Notes: generated by a model from the letters alone, not told the origin. DNA of 52,522 nt from an uncultured Eubacteriales bacterium (GCA_949294665.1 CASFID010000023.1:1-52522), one strand, 5' to 3'. Counted from the first letter of the stretch, positions 19,473-28,227 are shown. Translations and numbers: made by a program.

Positions 19473-19745
19473 ATGCGTATTTCAGAAAGCTTTGTTATCA
19501 GAGAGATTGCCGGAACGTACGTGATTGTTCCTACAGAGCAGGAAGCTCAGAAATTTCAGGGATTGATTTCGGTAAATGAAGTTGGAGCGCTGCTCTGGTC
19601 ATATCTGCAGCAGGGGGATATGACGATAAAAAAACTGACGGAATATGTGTGCAGAGAGTATGATGTGGACGAAGAGAGAGTGAGAGACGATGTAGAAAAA
19701 TTCATCCATATCTTAAAGGAACGTAATATGCTGATCGATGATTGA
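19473..19745 (+). CDS. PqqD-like RiPP recognition protein (cluster A)
   Basis: 90 residues with the PqqD/RRE arrangement: an N-terminal beta-hairpin (FVIREIAGTYVIVP), then GLISVNEVGALLWSYL and a winged-helix-like rest ending FIHILKERNMLI. RRE proteins bind the leader peptide of a ribosomally made precursor and present it to the modifying enzyme. Here the precursor (19806) and a radical SAM enzyme (21003) are close. AAGGAGAGAG lies before the ATG. The protein is a clear relative of the one at 38779 in cluster B. Confidence 0.85.
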   Translation: MRISESFVIREIAGTYVIVPTEQEAQKFQGLISVNEVGALLWSYLQQGDMTIKKLTEYVCREYDVDEERVRDDVEKFIHILKERNMLIDD

Positions 19746-19805
19746 CATAGCAGCTTACGGATAATTGGTCAGTTAAAAATGATATTAGAAAAGTGGTGAG
19801 AACAA

Positions 19806-20054
19806 ATGAAGAAGACATATGAAAGCCCGCAGATCTTGTTTGAAGATATGAGTCTGAATTCAGTGATAGCAGCCTGTGACTGGATGGAGCTTCCCAATGG
19901 TACTTTATTGCCCAATGGATCGACGGAAGGAGACGGATGGTTCTTTTTTTTAAATGACTTGTGCACTGCCGGCGATCCGGGTGATGAGGATGATCCATTT
20001 TGTTATCACAGTCCGGACAATGCGGATGCATGGCAGGTGAGCAGTTTTTCATAG
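19806..20054 (+). CDS. RiPP precursor peptide (cluster A)
   Basis: 82 residues. The leader pattern MKKTYESPQILFEDM followed by IAAC matches the cluster B precursor (MK-x-x-W/Y-E-x-P-x-I ... AAC), so residues 1 to about 24 are probably the leader. The core is acidic and rich in Asp, Gly, Pro, Trp and Phe, with Cys near residues 24, 54 and 67, and has several Asn-Gly or Asp-Gly pairs. It sits between the recognition protein and an intrinsic terminator, as expected for a precursor made in excess. The modified residues cannot be read from sequence. Not recognised as a named class. Confidence 0.75.
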   Translation: MKKTYESPQILFEDMSLNSVIAACDWMELPNGTLLPNGSTEGDGWFFFLNDLCTAGDPGDEDDPFCYHSPDNADAWQVSSFS

Positions 20055-20065
20055 TAAAGATATTT

Positions 20066-20101
20066 GAAAGTTCTTTTCTGTAAAAAAGAACTTTCTTTTT
20101 T
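20066..20101 (+). terminator. Intrinsic terminator/attenuator directly after precursor A
   Basis: GAAAGTTCTTTT (20066-20077) pairs with AAAAGAACTTTC (20084-20095) and is followed by six T. It lies between the precursor and the kinase and radical SAM genes, so most transcripts should end after the precursor and a fraction read through into the enzymes. Confidence 0.85.
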
Positions 20102-20125
20102 ACAGAATTATAAGGGAAAATCAGA

Positions 20126-21001
20126 ATGGAAACTACGGAGTTATTTTTGAAAATTGCAGGTCTTGTAATCCGAATTGCTGTCCCTGAAAGTGATATACCA
20201 TTAGATTCTATCAGCAGGGGATTTCTCACGAATAAAAAAGCCGCGGATATTTATATGGAAGCTATTATACAAAAGAAGCTGCCGGACGTAAATGAAGAAC
20301 CTGTCTACTGTGACAAAAAAAATATAATTTTCGGAATTCGGCAGATAAGCAGATATATTGGGCGTTTCTCATGCGGAGAGAATGTAAACAGCGCAAGGTG
20401 CTGTATACAATATGATGCTAATAAACCAGGATTTTATCGCTTGACCATAAAGAAAAAAGTAGAACTATCCGCAGAAGCGCTTTTAAAAAGTATCGGCTTA
20501 GAATATCTGCTTGCCCTGAACAACCGGGTTGTGCTGCATTCATCTTATATTATATATGAGGGAAAAGGCATTGTATTTACGGCCCCTTCAGGAACCGGGA
20601 AATCTACCCAGGCAGATTTGTGGAAACAGAACAGGAAGCATGTAGAAATTGTAAATGGGGACAGAAGTGTGCTGTCATGTGAGGAGCAGATACCGATGGT
20701 ACATGGTATTCCATTCTGCGGGTCATCAGGTATATCATTGAACAGGACAGTGCCTTTGCGTGCGATTGTCGTGCTTCGGCAGGGGAAAGAAAACAAGATC
20801 TGCAGATTACGTGGGGCAGAAGCCGTGAAAATGATCTATTCAGAATGCTGCGTGAGCCCTTGGGATAAGAAGTGTATGGAGAATATTCTTCAGCTATTGA
20901 TTACAATAACTGAGGAAACTCCCGTTTATCTGCTGTCATGTCTGCCGGATGTATCGGCAGTTGAACTGTTAGATAAAACATTGAAGGGGGATGAGAAATA
21001 A
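20126..21001 (+). CDS. HprK-like P-loop kinase of RiPP cluster A
   Basis: About 291 residues. The C-terminal half contains a P-loop APSGTGKSTQ (about residues 154-163) followed by a VNGDRSVL strand, then a HGIPFCGSSG loop, as in the HPr kinase/PEP-carboxykinase-like fold. The N-terminal half lacks the HprK regulatory domain and is an uncharacterised alpha/beta segment. HprK-like proteins occur in several RiPP clusters, including lasso peptides, where some phosphorylate the peptide. The gene follows the terminator after the precursor, has AAGGG before its ATG, and overlaps or abuts the radical SAM gene. Likely role: ATP-dependent modification or processing of the precursor; this is inferred. 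Confidence 0.75.
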   Translation: METTELFLKIAGLVIRIAVPESDIPLDSISRGFLTNKKAADIYMEAIIQKKLPDVNEEPVYCDKKNIIFGIRQISRYIGRFSCGENVNSARCCIQYDANKPGFYRLTIKKKVELSAEALLKSIGLEYLLALNNRVVLHSSYIIYEGKGIVFTAPSGTGKSTQADLWKQNRKHVEIVNGDRSVLSCEEQIPMVHGIPFCGSSGISLNRTVPLRAIVVLRQGKENKICRLRGAEAVKMIYSECCVSPWDKKCMENILQLLITITEETPVYLLSCLPDVSAVELLDKTLKGDEK

Positions 21002-21002
21002 A

Positions 21003-22136
21003 ATGGAGATTAGAAACTGGACTCAAGATTTTCCGATCGGGAGAGCGCTTACTGCGCGGGCTAACCGCCTGGGTATTCCGCTGCATGGCACCTTCGAGCT
21101 GACTTCCCGCTGCAATTTCAGCTGCCGTATGTGTTATGTCCACAATATGCAGAACAGTGCGGAACTGAAGAAGCGGGAATTGTCCGCAGAACAGTGGCTG
21201 GAGATTGCGGAGGAGGCGAAGCGCTGCGGGACGCTCTTCCTGCTGCTGACGGGAGGGGAGGCGATGCTCCGAGAGGATTTTGCGGAGATCTACTGCAAGC
21301 TCTCGGTGATGGGATTCCGGATCGTGGTGAACTCCAACGGCTCAATGCTGACGGATGAGATCCTGGACTGCTTTCGGAAATACCCGCCGGGCCGGGTGAA
21401 TGTGTCCGTATACGGAGCCTCGGAAGAGACCTACCGGGATTTGTGCGGCGTGGAGGCGAGAGCCCGCGTGGCGGAGAATGTCAGAAAGCTGAAAGGAGCG
21501 GGTATCTCCGTGCGTACGATCATGACGGCTACGCCGTACAACTGCCATGACATGGAAGAAATCTGCCGGTTCAGCCGGGAAGCGGATACCCTTCTGGAAG
21601 TGGGAACCTATATGTTCCCGCCGATCCGGTTAAACGGCGAGGACTGCGGGGAGAACGCGGGACGATTTACAGCGGAAGATGCGGGACGGTATCGGATCCG
21701 CTGGGAGAGGCTGCGCTGTACGGAGGAAGAATTTCACAAAAGGGCGGAAGGAAAGATCAGAGAGTGCCGCCATCTGGAGGAACAGTACCGGGGAAGAACG
21801 GCGGCAGAAGGGGAGCCGGTCTGGTGCCAGGCCGGCCGCAGCGCATACTGGATCACCTGGGACGGGAAGATGCGCCCCTGCGGGCTTATGACCCGGCCGG
21901 AAGGGGATGTGCTCGAGATGGGATTTGAACAGGCGTGGAAGGAGATCCATGGCGAGACGGCGAAGATTCGTCTGCCAAGGGAGTGTGCGGTCTGTGCGAA
22001 TCGGAAGATCTGCCGGGTCTGTGCTGCTATGTGCCTGTCCGAAACGGGAAGCTTTGATACACGGCCTGACTATGTGTGCAGGATGGTGGATGAAATGAAG
22101 AAAGGGTATATGGAAGATACTGCAGTAAAAATATGA
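21003..22136 (+). CDS. Radical SAM/SPASM-like peptide maturase (cluster A)
   Basis: About 377 residues. The CX3CX2C cluster for the radical-SAM 4Fe-4S site is CNFSCRMC (Cys37, 41, 44), followed by the SAM-binding LLTGGEAM and NSNGSML segments. The C-terminal third has a SPASM/twitch-like Cys set: a Cys before AGRSAYWITWDGKMRPC, then CAVCANRKICRVCAAMC and a final Cys in DYVCRM, giving room for auxiliary clusters. An ATG at 20991 would start inside the kinase gene; 21003 is preferred. The enzyme resembles the one at 39594 over its whole length. Likely job: installing a radical-derived bond or epimerisation on the adjacent precursor. Confidence 0.88.
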   Translation: MEIRNWTQDFPIGRALTARANRLGIPLHGTFELTSRCNFSCRMCYVHNMQNSAELKKRELSAEQWLEIAEEAKRCGTLFLLLTGGEAMLREDFAEIYCKLSVMGFRIVVNSNGSMLTDEILDCFRKYPPGRVNVSVYGASEETYRDLCGVEARARVAENVRKLKGAGISVRTIMTATPYNCHDMEEICRFSREADTLLEVGTYMFPPIRLNGEDCGENAGRFTAEDAGRYRIRWERLRCTEEEFHKRAEGKIRECRHLEEQYRGRTAAEGEPVWCQAGRSAYWITWDGKMRPCGLMTRPEGDVLEMGFEQAWKEIHGETAKIRLPRECAVCANRKICRVCAAMCLSETGSFDTRPDYVCRMVDEMKKGYMEDTAVKI

Positions 22137-22507
22137 TTCTTACTAATAAGGAAAGTCAGTCGTATTTCAATGAGTTTATCCATAGTGCTTTCTGGAAGGG
22201 GGCAATCGGTCAATAGAATACTTGCCGGTCAGTTTTAAAAAGCGCACTGCTTAGAATGAAATCAGCGTACCGGTCAACCGAGATTTGCATTTTGAGAAGA
22301 ATGCAGTCATTATTTTGAAATAAATCTAGAAAATTTTGATATAATATGATAGGCTTTTGTAGTGGTGATAAATTCTCTTGGTGAGGGCAGGAGAATTTAT
22401 TGCCATTTTTATTATAACCTGCAATGTTCAGTAGTTGCCGGATAATATATAGTGAACCTTTAATAGGGGAGAGTGTTTTTATAAGTCAAAGGAGTGTGTT
22501 TAGTTCG
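22137..22507. other. Intergenic stretch with a hairpin and a weak promoter-like pair
   Basis: ATAAATTCTC (22368-22377) pairs perfectly with GAGAATTTAT (22391-22400), extended by GG/CC outside, and is followed by an AT-rich run. TATAAT (22340-22345) has TTGAAA 19 bases upstream, which is a long spacer. No gene is supported. The hairpin may end cluster A transcription or sit in the leader of the truncated gene at 22508. Confidence 0.5.
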
Positions 22508-22810
22508 ATGAATAAAATTGCGAAAATTGTACTTATTAGTGTTGGAATTGGCGGGGCTAGTTTGCTTGGAGGAATCAGTCTTGTCAATATAGGAATTAAT
22601 ATTGAAAATGAACCAGCACAACCCATTTCTCCAGAAGAACTGGCAGAACAGTCTGACATTGAGAATAAAAAAGATGGACTGCGAGCCATGAAGGAAGGCG
22701 ATTTTTTTTCGGCTTTGGTCTATTTTCATGCTATTTCAGACGTGGTCCTATGTCAAGAAAAAGTACAAATTAAACATGCCTTTTTTAAGGTTGGCTTACC
22801 CTTCCGCTGA
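22508..22810 (+). pseudogene. Truncated membrane protein
   Basis: An ATG at 22508 opens a reading frame with a hydrophobic N-terminal helix (IVLISVGIGGASLLGGISLV), then an acidic segment (PISPEELAEQ) and KDGLRAMKEGDFFSALVYF, the kind of helix seen at the start of TPR-like repeats. The reading runs into DNA derived from an IS21 ATPase at about 22770-22790 and stops at 22810, so the original gene has lost its 3' part. The original family cannot be named. Confidence 0.5.
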
Positions 22811-23060
22811 TGCGGGGGCGAGCCTGCCATACCATTCGTCCGTATGATACTGGGAACAGAAGATCATGGATCCCTTCTGGCTTTTGATCCGTGCTTCCAC
22901 AACCTCAAGCAGGTTATAGGATTCCTGCTGTACCAACGGGCGGATGAGCCATTCATCAAGGATGAGAAGATCCACTTTCAGGTAAGAAGCAATGGTTTTC
23001 CGGAATTCACCGGTGCCCTTAGCGACATTCAGTTGCGGTTTATTTCTGGAGAGGAGTCGT
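22790..23060 (-). pseudogene. istB: IS21-family IstB ATPase fragment
   Basis: On the minus strand this stretch reads as an internal piece of the IS21 helper ATPase: GTGEFRKTIASYLKVDLLIL, the Walker B DEW, then LLEVVEARI, SMIFCSQYHTDEWY and GRLAPASAEG. The Walker A half and the true C-terminus are missing and no IstA lies beside it. It is a decayed insertion remnant and probably the agent that truncated the gene at 22508. Confidence 0.75.
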
Positions 23061-23081
23061 TGCAGGCATACAAAGTTTATT

Positions 23082-23590
23082 AGTTACAGATATGTGATGC
23101 TGGTTTCATCGGTGCCATTGACAAGCCTCCTCATACGAGCCAGTTTCTCTTTCTTCTATTGAGGATCGATACCGTTGCATACCGTGCTGACATATAGATC
23201 ATAAGCCGGATCTCCTTCAAAATCGCGGGAAATATTGTTTAAAATGTCTGATCGCAGCCCATCTGCCCATTCGGGCGGAAGATATTTGATGAGGACCTGG
23301 CGTCACCGGACAAGTTCTTCTTCCAGACCAATGATGGTATGTACCATTTCATCAGTGAGACGCATGAAATTATGCACGGTCTTGTATCCGTAGAAGCAGT
23401 CTTCCGGATCATGCTCCTTGAAAATTTCATGATCAGGCAATCCGGGCACCTCCCTTTGTTTAGTGCATAATAAAATTACCCAAAATTGCAGAGGCAATTC
23501 CTCAAAGTTGCAGAGGTAATTTTCCCAATAATGCAGCCGTGTTTGGTGTTTTTCTAAATCTACCATCCGAGTAGACTTAGAGAAGTCCAA
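23082..23590 (-). pseudogene. Degenerate minus-strand reading frame with two in-frame stops
   Basis: Read on the minus strand from 23590, one frame stays protein-like for about 165 codons apart from a TGA after EEELVR and a TAG after NGIDPQ. Segments such as HDPEDCFYGYKTVHNFM and YLPPEWADGLRSDIL look like real conserved protein. The intact upper part (23303-23590) could still be translated as 95 residues. I do not recognise the family; position suggests an accessory gene of the adjacent IS21 remnant or of an earlier integrated element. Confidence 0.4.
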
Positions 23591-23825
23591 TGCGGAAACG
23601 GGGGAAGGCTACAGTGATATTTCTATCCGAACACCGGCGCGGGTTGGAATTGTGATCGAACTGAAGTATGCAGATGACGAGAATCTTGAGGCAGCCTGTT
23701 CAGCAGCGTTGAAACAGATTGAGGTCAAAAAATATGCGGAAGGACTAAAACGTAAGGGTATGAAGACGGTTATAAAGTATGGTATAGCTTTTTGCGGAAA
23801 AGAATGCAGGGCTGTGATTTATTAG
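23586..23825 (+). pseudogene. C-terminal fragment of a PD-(D/E)XK nuclease-like (AAA-ATPase-like/DUF1703) protein
   Basis: The frame ending at TAG 23823-23825 reads GEGYSDISIRTP, VGIVIELKYAD, ALKQIEVKKYAEGLKRKG and VIKYGIAFCGK. This is the C-terminal PD-(D/E)XK nuclease part of the large AAA-ATPase-like/DUF1703 family common in gut anaerobes, with the D-x-n-E-x-K residues visible (SDIS ... IELK). The N-terminal ATPase is gone; no start codon or ribosome site precedes the fragment. Confidence 0.7.
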
Positions 23826-23841
23826 AACAAAGTCATTATTA

Positions 23842-23913
23842 ATGGAGAAAAGTGAAGAAAAAGAGAAGATGTGTACATATATTATCAAGGCGAGGATTAG
23901 CCGCTTCAGATAG
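23842..23913 (+). repeat. Partial duplicate of the 3' end of the gene at 28552-29124
   Basis: These 72 bases encode MEKSEEKEKMCTYIIKARIS followed by RFR and a stop, nearly identical to the last 23 codons of the membrane protein gene ending at 29124 (bases 29053-29124). Only a few bases differ, and the similarity fades just after the stop. It marks a former second copy of that locus, of which only the tail survives. Confidence 0.75.
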
Positions 23914-24131
23914 CAGGAAAGCACAGGAATAAGCCATAGAGAGGAAATGTGGAAATCGATGCCTATATGGATTTATATCTGTTTTAATTAATGGACAGAG
24001 AAATAAAAACTTAATAAATTTCTATAGGAACTGCTGGGAACTTGTGTTAAGATATATGCATATATCATGATGGTTTCGCCAGTTTTTTTGATTAAACGGG
24101 ATGAACAAAAGGCGGAAAGAAGGTAATCCCT

Positions 24132-24296
24132 ATGTCATTCAAAGAAAACGCTTATCAACAGATATCCTTTACAGATAGCTTTTCTGCTATATACAGTGAT
24201 AAGGCATCCCGACCTAATACTCCTGTCAATGTGGTCGTATGGTGCAGAACCCATCTGACCCGGAAATCACATTCCAGTGCAGGATCATACTGGTGA
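24132..24296 (+). pseudogene. Transposase N-terminal remnant (IS1182/DUF772-like) with internal deletion
   Basis: The 54-codon frame starts MSFKENAYQQISFTDSFSA and then jumps to IYSDKASRPNTPVNV. Both pieces match the N-terminus of DUF772-type transposases of Clostridia, which normally carry about 30 further residues between them (the helical ALE..WAK..F segment). The reading leaves the family soon afterwards and stops. It is an internally deleted, dead insertion element. Confidence 0.65.
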
Positions 24297-24346
24297 GAAG
24301 TTAAGTAAATCAGTAATGAAATAAATGAAAGTGCAGGTGAGAGCGA

Positions 24347-25582
24347 ATGCAAACAAATGCAAGGTGGCTTCACATATCAGATTTACATGTCTTTGCTGAA
24401 GCTGATACAACATTTATGTTGGATGATTATAAAGAGTTAGCACAGGTTATTTCTCCACAATTTTTGATTGTTACGGGGGATTTTCGACATAAATCAAGGC
24501 AAACAGATTTTTCTCTCGCTCGTAGGTATCTGGAAGCAATTTTAGATATTTTTCGCATTGATAAAGCAGACGTTTTTCTTATCCCCGGGAATCATGATGT
24601 GAACGAATATGAGGGTAGGAGCAATTCGATTATTGATATATGCCAGCATTCGGAAAACGATGATTATGATTTTTATTCACATTATCCACTGAATAAAGGA
24701 TTTTCCGAATATAAAAATTTTGTTTATGAATTTTATATGGATTCAAATGTTAGAGACTCAAGGGCAAGATGCCCTGAAGAAATCATGTGCGTTACGTGGA
24801 ATGATATGCTGAATATTATTATGATCAATACAGCGTTGGTCAGCGATGGGAAGGAACATGGGGAAATTGTTGATATTAATGCGTTATCACAGTGCAGAAT
24901 AGAGTCTGATAAGCCTTCGATCATCATAGGGCATCATAGCTTAGAGTCTTTATACCCCTGTTTTGAAGAAAGAATAAAGGGAGTTATAGACAGAAGAAAA
25001 ATCAGTGCGTATCTCCATGGAGATGGGCATCGTTACTCAAATAAACCTATCTCCAATATTTCTACGCCCAATATTACAATACCAGGTATTGCCTGTGCCA
25101 AATCAGCTCCTCAGTCAGGCGATCAGTTTTCTGATATAGGAATAGTTTATTACGAATGGCAATCCGATGATAATGTATATGTTCAGGCATATAGATGGTC
25201 TCCGCAAGGTTTTAGAGAGGACCCGGCATATTATTACAATATTAATAAACAGTTTAGCTTTCCCATGATTTATAAAAAAGAAAGTAAACCAGATAAGGCA
25301 AATGTTTTATACAGGCAAATTAAAAATATAACAGAAAGCAATAACTATGACTTATTTATTGCCGGAAACTGGGTGGAAGATGCAGAGAAAATCTGGGAGT
25401 CGACATATGAGGAAGAAATTGGCAGATGCCTGCTTCTTTTTTATTCCATAATGGTAAAAAACGGAGTTGAGGATGCGAAAATACGAGTTAAGGAAATATT
25501 ATGCATATTAGAGGCAAAAGAGGATAAAGACAGAAAGACGCAGAATATGATTGAAAGTACCAAATCATTATTGTGTACCTGA
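24347..25582 (+). CDS. Calcineurin-like metallophosphoesterase
   Basis: 411 residues. The metallophosphoesterase motifs appear in order: WLHISDLHV (D-x-H) near the start, LIVTGDFRH, VFLIPGNHDVNEY, IIGHHSLE and AYLHGDGHRY. A C-terminal extension of about 130 residues is helical and unassigned. AGGTGAGAG precedes the ATG at 24347. Two genes follow closely: a kinase-like zinc-ribbon protein 20 bases on, and a TerY-like vWA protein. In TerY-P type loci the third member is usually a PP2C phosphatase; this enzyme could take that role or act on nucleotides or nucleic acid. Soluble, cytoplasmic. Family assignment is secure; substrate unknown. Confidence 0.88.
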   Translation: MQTNARWLHISDLHVFAEADTTFMLDDYKELAQVISPQFLIVTGDFRHKSRQTDFSLARRYLEAILDIFRIDKADVFLIPGNHDVNEYEGRSNSIIDICQHSENDDYDFYSHYPLNKGFSEYKNFVYEFYMDSNVRDSRARCPEEIMCVTWNDMLNIIMINTALVSDGKEHGEIVDINALSQCRIESDKPSIIIGHHSLESLYPCFEERIKGVIDRRKISAYLHGDGHRYSNKPISNISTPNITIPGIACAKSAPQSGDQFSDIGIVYYEWQSDDNVYVQAYRWSPQGFREDPAYYYNINKQFSFPMIYKKESKPDKANVLYRQIKNITESNNYDLFIAGNWVEDAEKIWESTYEEEIGRCLLLFYSIMVKNGVEDAKIRVKEILCILEAKEDKDRKTQNMIESTKSLLCT

Positions 25583-25602
25583 TGTAGGGCGGAGGGAAAA
25601 GT

Positions 25603-27318
25603 ATGGCATTATTAGATTCTTTTAAGAAAACTGAAAAAGCAGACTTCAGTTACAAGACAACAATTTATCCTGTGGCAGATTTGCTCAGAAAAGAAGCGAA
25701 AGAAGAAAATCTATTTGAAATAACGACTCAGTGCGTTTCTTTTGGCCGTTCTTCTAAAGTGGCAAAAAGTATTCCAAGTGCAGGAAATAAAGTATTTACA
25801 AAATATAATAACACTTCATTATTGTTGAAAGAAGCGGTAATGACGGATCATATATCGGTAACTTATTCTACTGATTACATGGAATATTTTGCAAAAATAT
25901 ATACGGCAGAGGTGCTCCGGCTTGATATATTGGAGAAAAAATCAGAGCGTATGGTACAGGAAAAGGTGGATATTTCTGGTGTTTGCTGGCCATTGGATAT
26001 ACTTGTTGATGATACGGGATGCTTTGTAGGTATTCTTGTGCCCATATCGAAGGGAATACAGTTGACACGATCGGTTCTTAATGGATCAACAGGATTATCC
26101 CAATTTTTTTCTCAATGGGATAAACGAGATTTGTGCGTTCTGACGGCAACAATTCTTGAAAAAGTATGTAAGATGCATTCTTTAGGAGTGATGTTTGGCT
26201 GCATAAATCCGGCGTCAATTTATGTGGAAAATACGAAAGAAGTCTATTTTGTTGATACCGACTGTTGGCAGATAGAAGGTTTCCCGGCGCTTTCTCAAAA
26301 TCAAACATTTACACCGCCGGAAATTATGCGCAGCAATAGTCTCAATTTAATGTATACTTTAGATCAGGAAAATTACCAGATTGCAGTATTGACATTTATG
26401 CTAATGATGCCCGGTAAATTTCCATATGCAAAGGGGAAAAATGCTAATGAACGTGACAGCATCAAGGATATGTCTTTTCCGTTCAGCGTAGGCGGCGGAA
26501 TGCATCGTTCACAGGATGCGGAACGGCCCAGTGGTATATGGAGGATTGTATGGGATCATTTATCATATAAAATGTGCGAGTGTTTTTATAACACATTTCA
26601 TTCGGAAGGAAAGTATTCCAGACCGGGATATCGCCTGGACACAAAAGAATGGCTAAAAATAATCTGGGAATATAAAGACATTCTTAACGATTCAAAACGA
26701 GCAGATTCTCGCAACATGTTTCCACGTACATTCAGGAGAGATAAAAAGCGCACTTTTGTACGCTGCAGTATTTGTGGTCAGGAACACCCGGATTTTTATT
26801 TTATACATAACATACGCGTTCAACGTGAAAAGGTTAATATATGGGATAGGGGATACAGGATATGTATCCCATGTGCAAATGACCAATCGGATGTGTCTTT
26901 TACCTGTCGCTGCTGCGGACGCAAATTTTATTACACAAACAGGACAAAAGTTTTACATGAGATAGGAAAAAGTGAGTTTGACTTTAAAAATCAAAAATGG
27001 TGTAAGGAATGTAAAAGGCAGACTGCTACATGCAGACATTGTGGAAAAGAAGTTCCAATTTATCAAATGAAAGAGTTCGAAGATCGCAGACGCAATTTAC
27101 GAATGAGTGTCTGTGGCAGTTGTTTTAGAGAATTGATTGAACAGTCAAAACAAGAACGAGCAGAAAGAGAAGCATGGAAGAATTCTGTACACCATTGGGT
27201 AGTATGCAGAAACTGTGGAAGAAGTTTCCCGATTACAAATGGAGATATGGAATATTTCAGCAGAAAAGGCTATAATCTGCCCACTCGTTGTTCCAGTTGC
27301 AGAAAAATACGATATTAA
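25603..27318 (+). CDS. Protein kinase-like protein with C-terminal zinc ribbons, catalytic Asp replaced
   Basis: 571 residues. The first 350 or so form a kinase-like fold of the YegI/TerY-P type: an activation-loop-side strand VYFVDTDCWQI (Asp218/Asp220) and a catalytic loop MHSLGVMFGCINPASI. In active relatives the loop reads G-D-x-N-P; here Cys200 stands where the catalytic Asp is expected while Asn202 is kept, so activity may be lost or changed. The last 190 residues carry at least eight CxxC pairs (for example CSIC, CIPC, CRCC, CKEC, CRHC, CGSC, CRNC, CSSC), forming several zinc ribbons or treble clefs. GGCGGAGGG precedes the ATG. Lies between the phosphoesterase and the vWA gene, with 21-base gaps. 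Confidence 0.8.
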   Translation: MALLDSFKKTEKADFSYKTTIYPVADLLRKEAKEENLFEITTQCVSFGRSSKVAKSIPSAGNKVFTKYNNTSLLLKEAVMTDHISVTYSTDYMEYFAKIYTAEVLRLDILEKKSERMVQEKVDISGVCWPLDILVDDTGCFVGILVPISKGIQLTRSVLNGSTGLSQFFSQWDKRDLCVLTATILEKVCKMHSLGVMFGCINPASIYVENTKEVYFVDTDCWQIEGFPALSQNQTFTPPEIMRSNSLNLMYTLDQENYQIAVLTFMLMMPGKFPYAKGKNANERDSIKDMSFPFSVGGGMHRSQDAERPSGIWRIVWDHLSYKMCECFYNTFHSEGKYSRPGYRLDTKEWLKIIWEYKDILNDSKRADSRNMFPRTFRRDKKRTFVRCSICGQEHPDFYFIHNIRVQREKVNIWDRGYRICIPCANDQSDVSFTCRCCGRKFYYTNRTKVLHEIGKSEFDFKNQKWCKECKRQTATCRHCGKEVPIYQMKEFEDRRRNLRMSVCGSCFRELIEQSKQERAEREAWKNSVHHWVVCRNCGRSFPITNGDMEYFSRKGYNLPTRCSSCRKIRY

Positions 27319-27339
27319 TCTGGAGAAGGGAGAACCCAT

Positions 27340-28227
27340 ATGGCAAATGAGGCTTATTATACAAGCGAACATTATAGTCAGCAGCGCAGAATCCTTATTA
27401 ATGGAGATCCCAGAGCTTTGATCTGTTTCTGTGTGGATGTCAGTCAATCCATGGATGAATGGTGGATTGAAAAAGGCGGATTAAGGCGTAACATAAGTTC
27501 TGGGTTTGCTGATGGTCATAATGTTGATTATTTTGATTTAAAAGATATTCGACCCGGATATGCACATTATAAAAAAATAGACAAGCTTAACGATACACTT
27601 CGCAGTCTTTTAAAGGAATTAAAAACTGATCGTGAGCTGTGCAGACAAGTGGCAGTATCAATTGTGACATATAGTCGTTTCGCTTCTGTAAAATATGATT
27701 TCCTTGATTGTGAAGCATTAGATATAGAGTCATGCATGTGCAAGATTGAAAAAGCAGAAACCGCCATGGGAGATGGAATTAGAACAGCGCTTGCGCAATT
27801 AGACGAAATGCAGAACGATCTTAGGAATGCAGATAATGATTATTATACCCCCATTCTGGTGTTTATGACAGATGGAACACCTACAGACGATCCTCGCTTG
27901 GAATTCGCTGAAGTACGTGAACGAGTACAGAATGGTAAATTGTATGTTTTCCCACTTGGCATAGGTGATGGGGCAGATATGGCGAGATTACGAGATATGT
28001 TTCCGCTGGGAAAAGTTCCGCAAGGTTTTAGTGAGCGATATAGGATGATCCGCCCAGAAGATTATGGGAATATTTTCAGAGAAATCAGAGAGCATGTCAG
28101 GAAGAAGCAAAGCGTAATGGTCTCAGAAGGGGATAGTGTGCAAAGTGCTCCTGTTGTCGAGAATAGTATGGTTATTAATAATCAAATGGGTGAAAGTATT
28201 TTCAATAATTTGAAAGGAATGATATAA
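27340..28227 (+). CDS. TerY-like von Willebrand factor A protein
   Basis: 295 residues. The vWA domain starts with FCVDVSQSMDEWW, a MIDAS motif (DxSxS), continues with AMGDGIRTAL (the MIDAS Thr position is altered to Met-Gly) and VFMTDGTPTDDP, the conserved late Asp. The overall form is that of TerY, the vWA protein of tellurite/stress and TerY-P signalling loci. A short C-terminal tail (VSEGDSVQSAPVV and QMGESIFNNLKGMI) may be a peptide that docks to a partner. It is the last gene of the three-gene set and is probably a metal-dependent adaptor binding the zinc-ribbon kinase. Start supported by AGAAGGGAGAA. Confidence 0.88.
   Translation: MANEAYYTSEHYSQQRRILINGDPRALICFCVDVSQSMDEWWIEKGGLRRNISSGFADGHNVDYFDLKDIRPGYAHYKKIDKLNDTLRSLLKELKTDRELCRQVAVSIVTYSRFASVKYDFLDCEALDIESCMCKIEKAETAMGDGIRTALAQLDEMQNDLRNADNDYYTPILVFMTDGTPTDDPRLEFAEVRERVQNGKLYVFPLGIGDGADMARLRDMFPLGKVPQGFSERYRMIRPEDYGNIFREIREHVRKKQSVMVSEGDSVQSAPVVENSMVINNQMGESIFNNLKGMI

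Noticed and set aside
22844-23083. 79-codon + strand frame
   Set aside because: It lies antisense to the IstB fragment, which reads as real protein on the minus strand.
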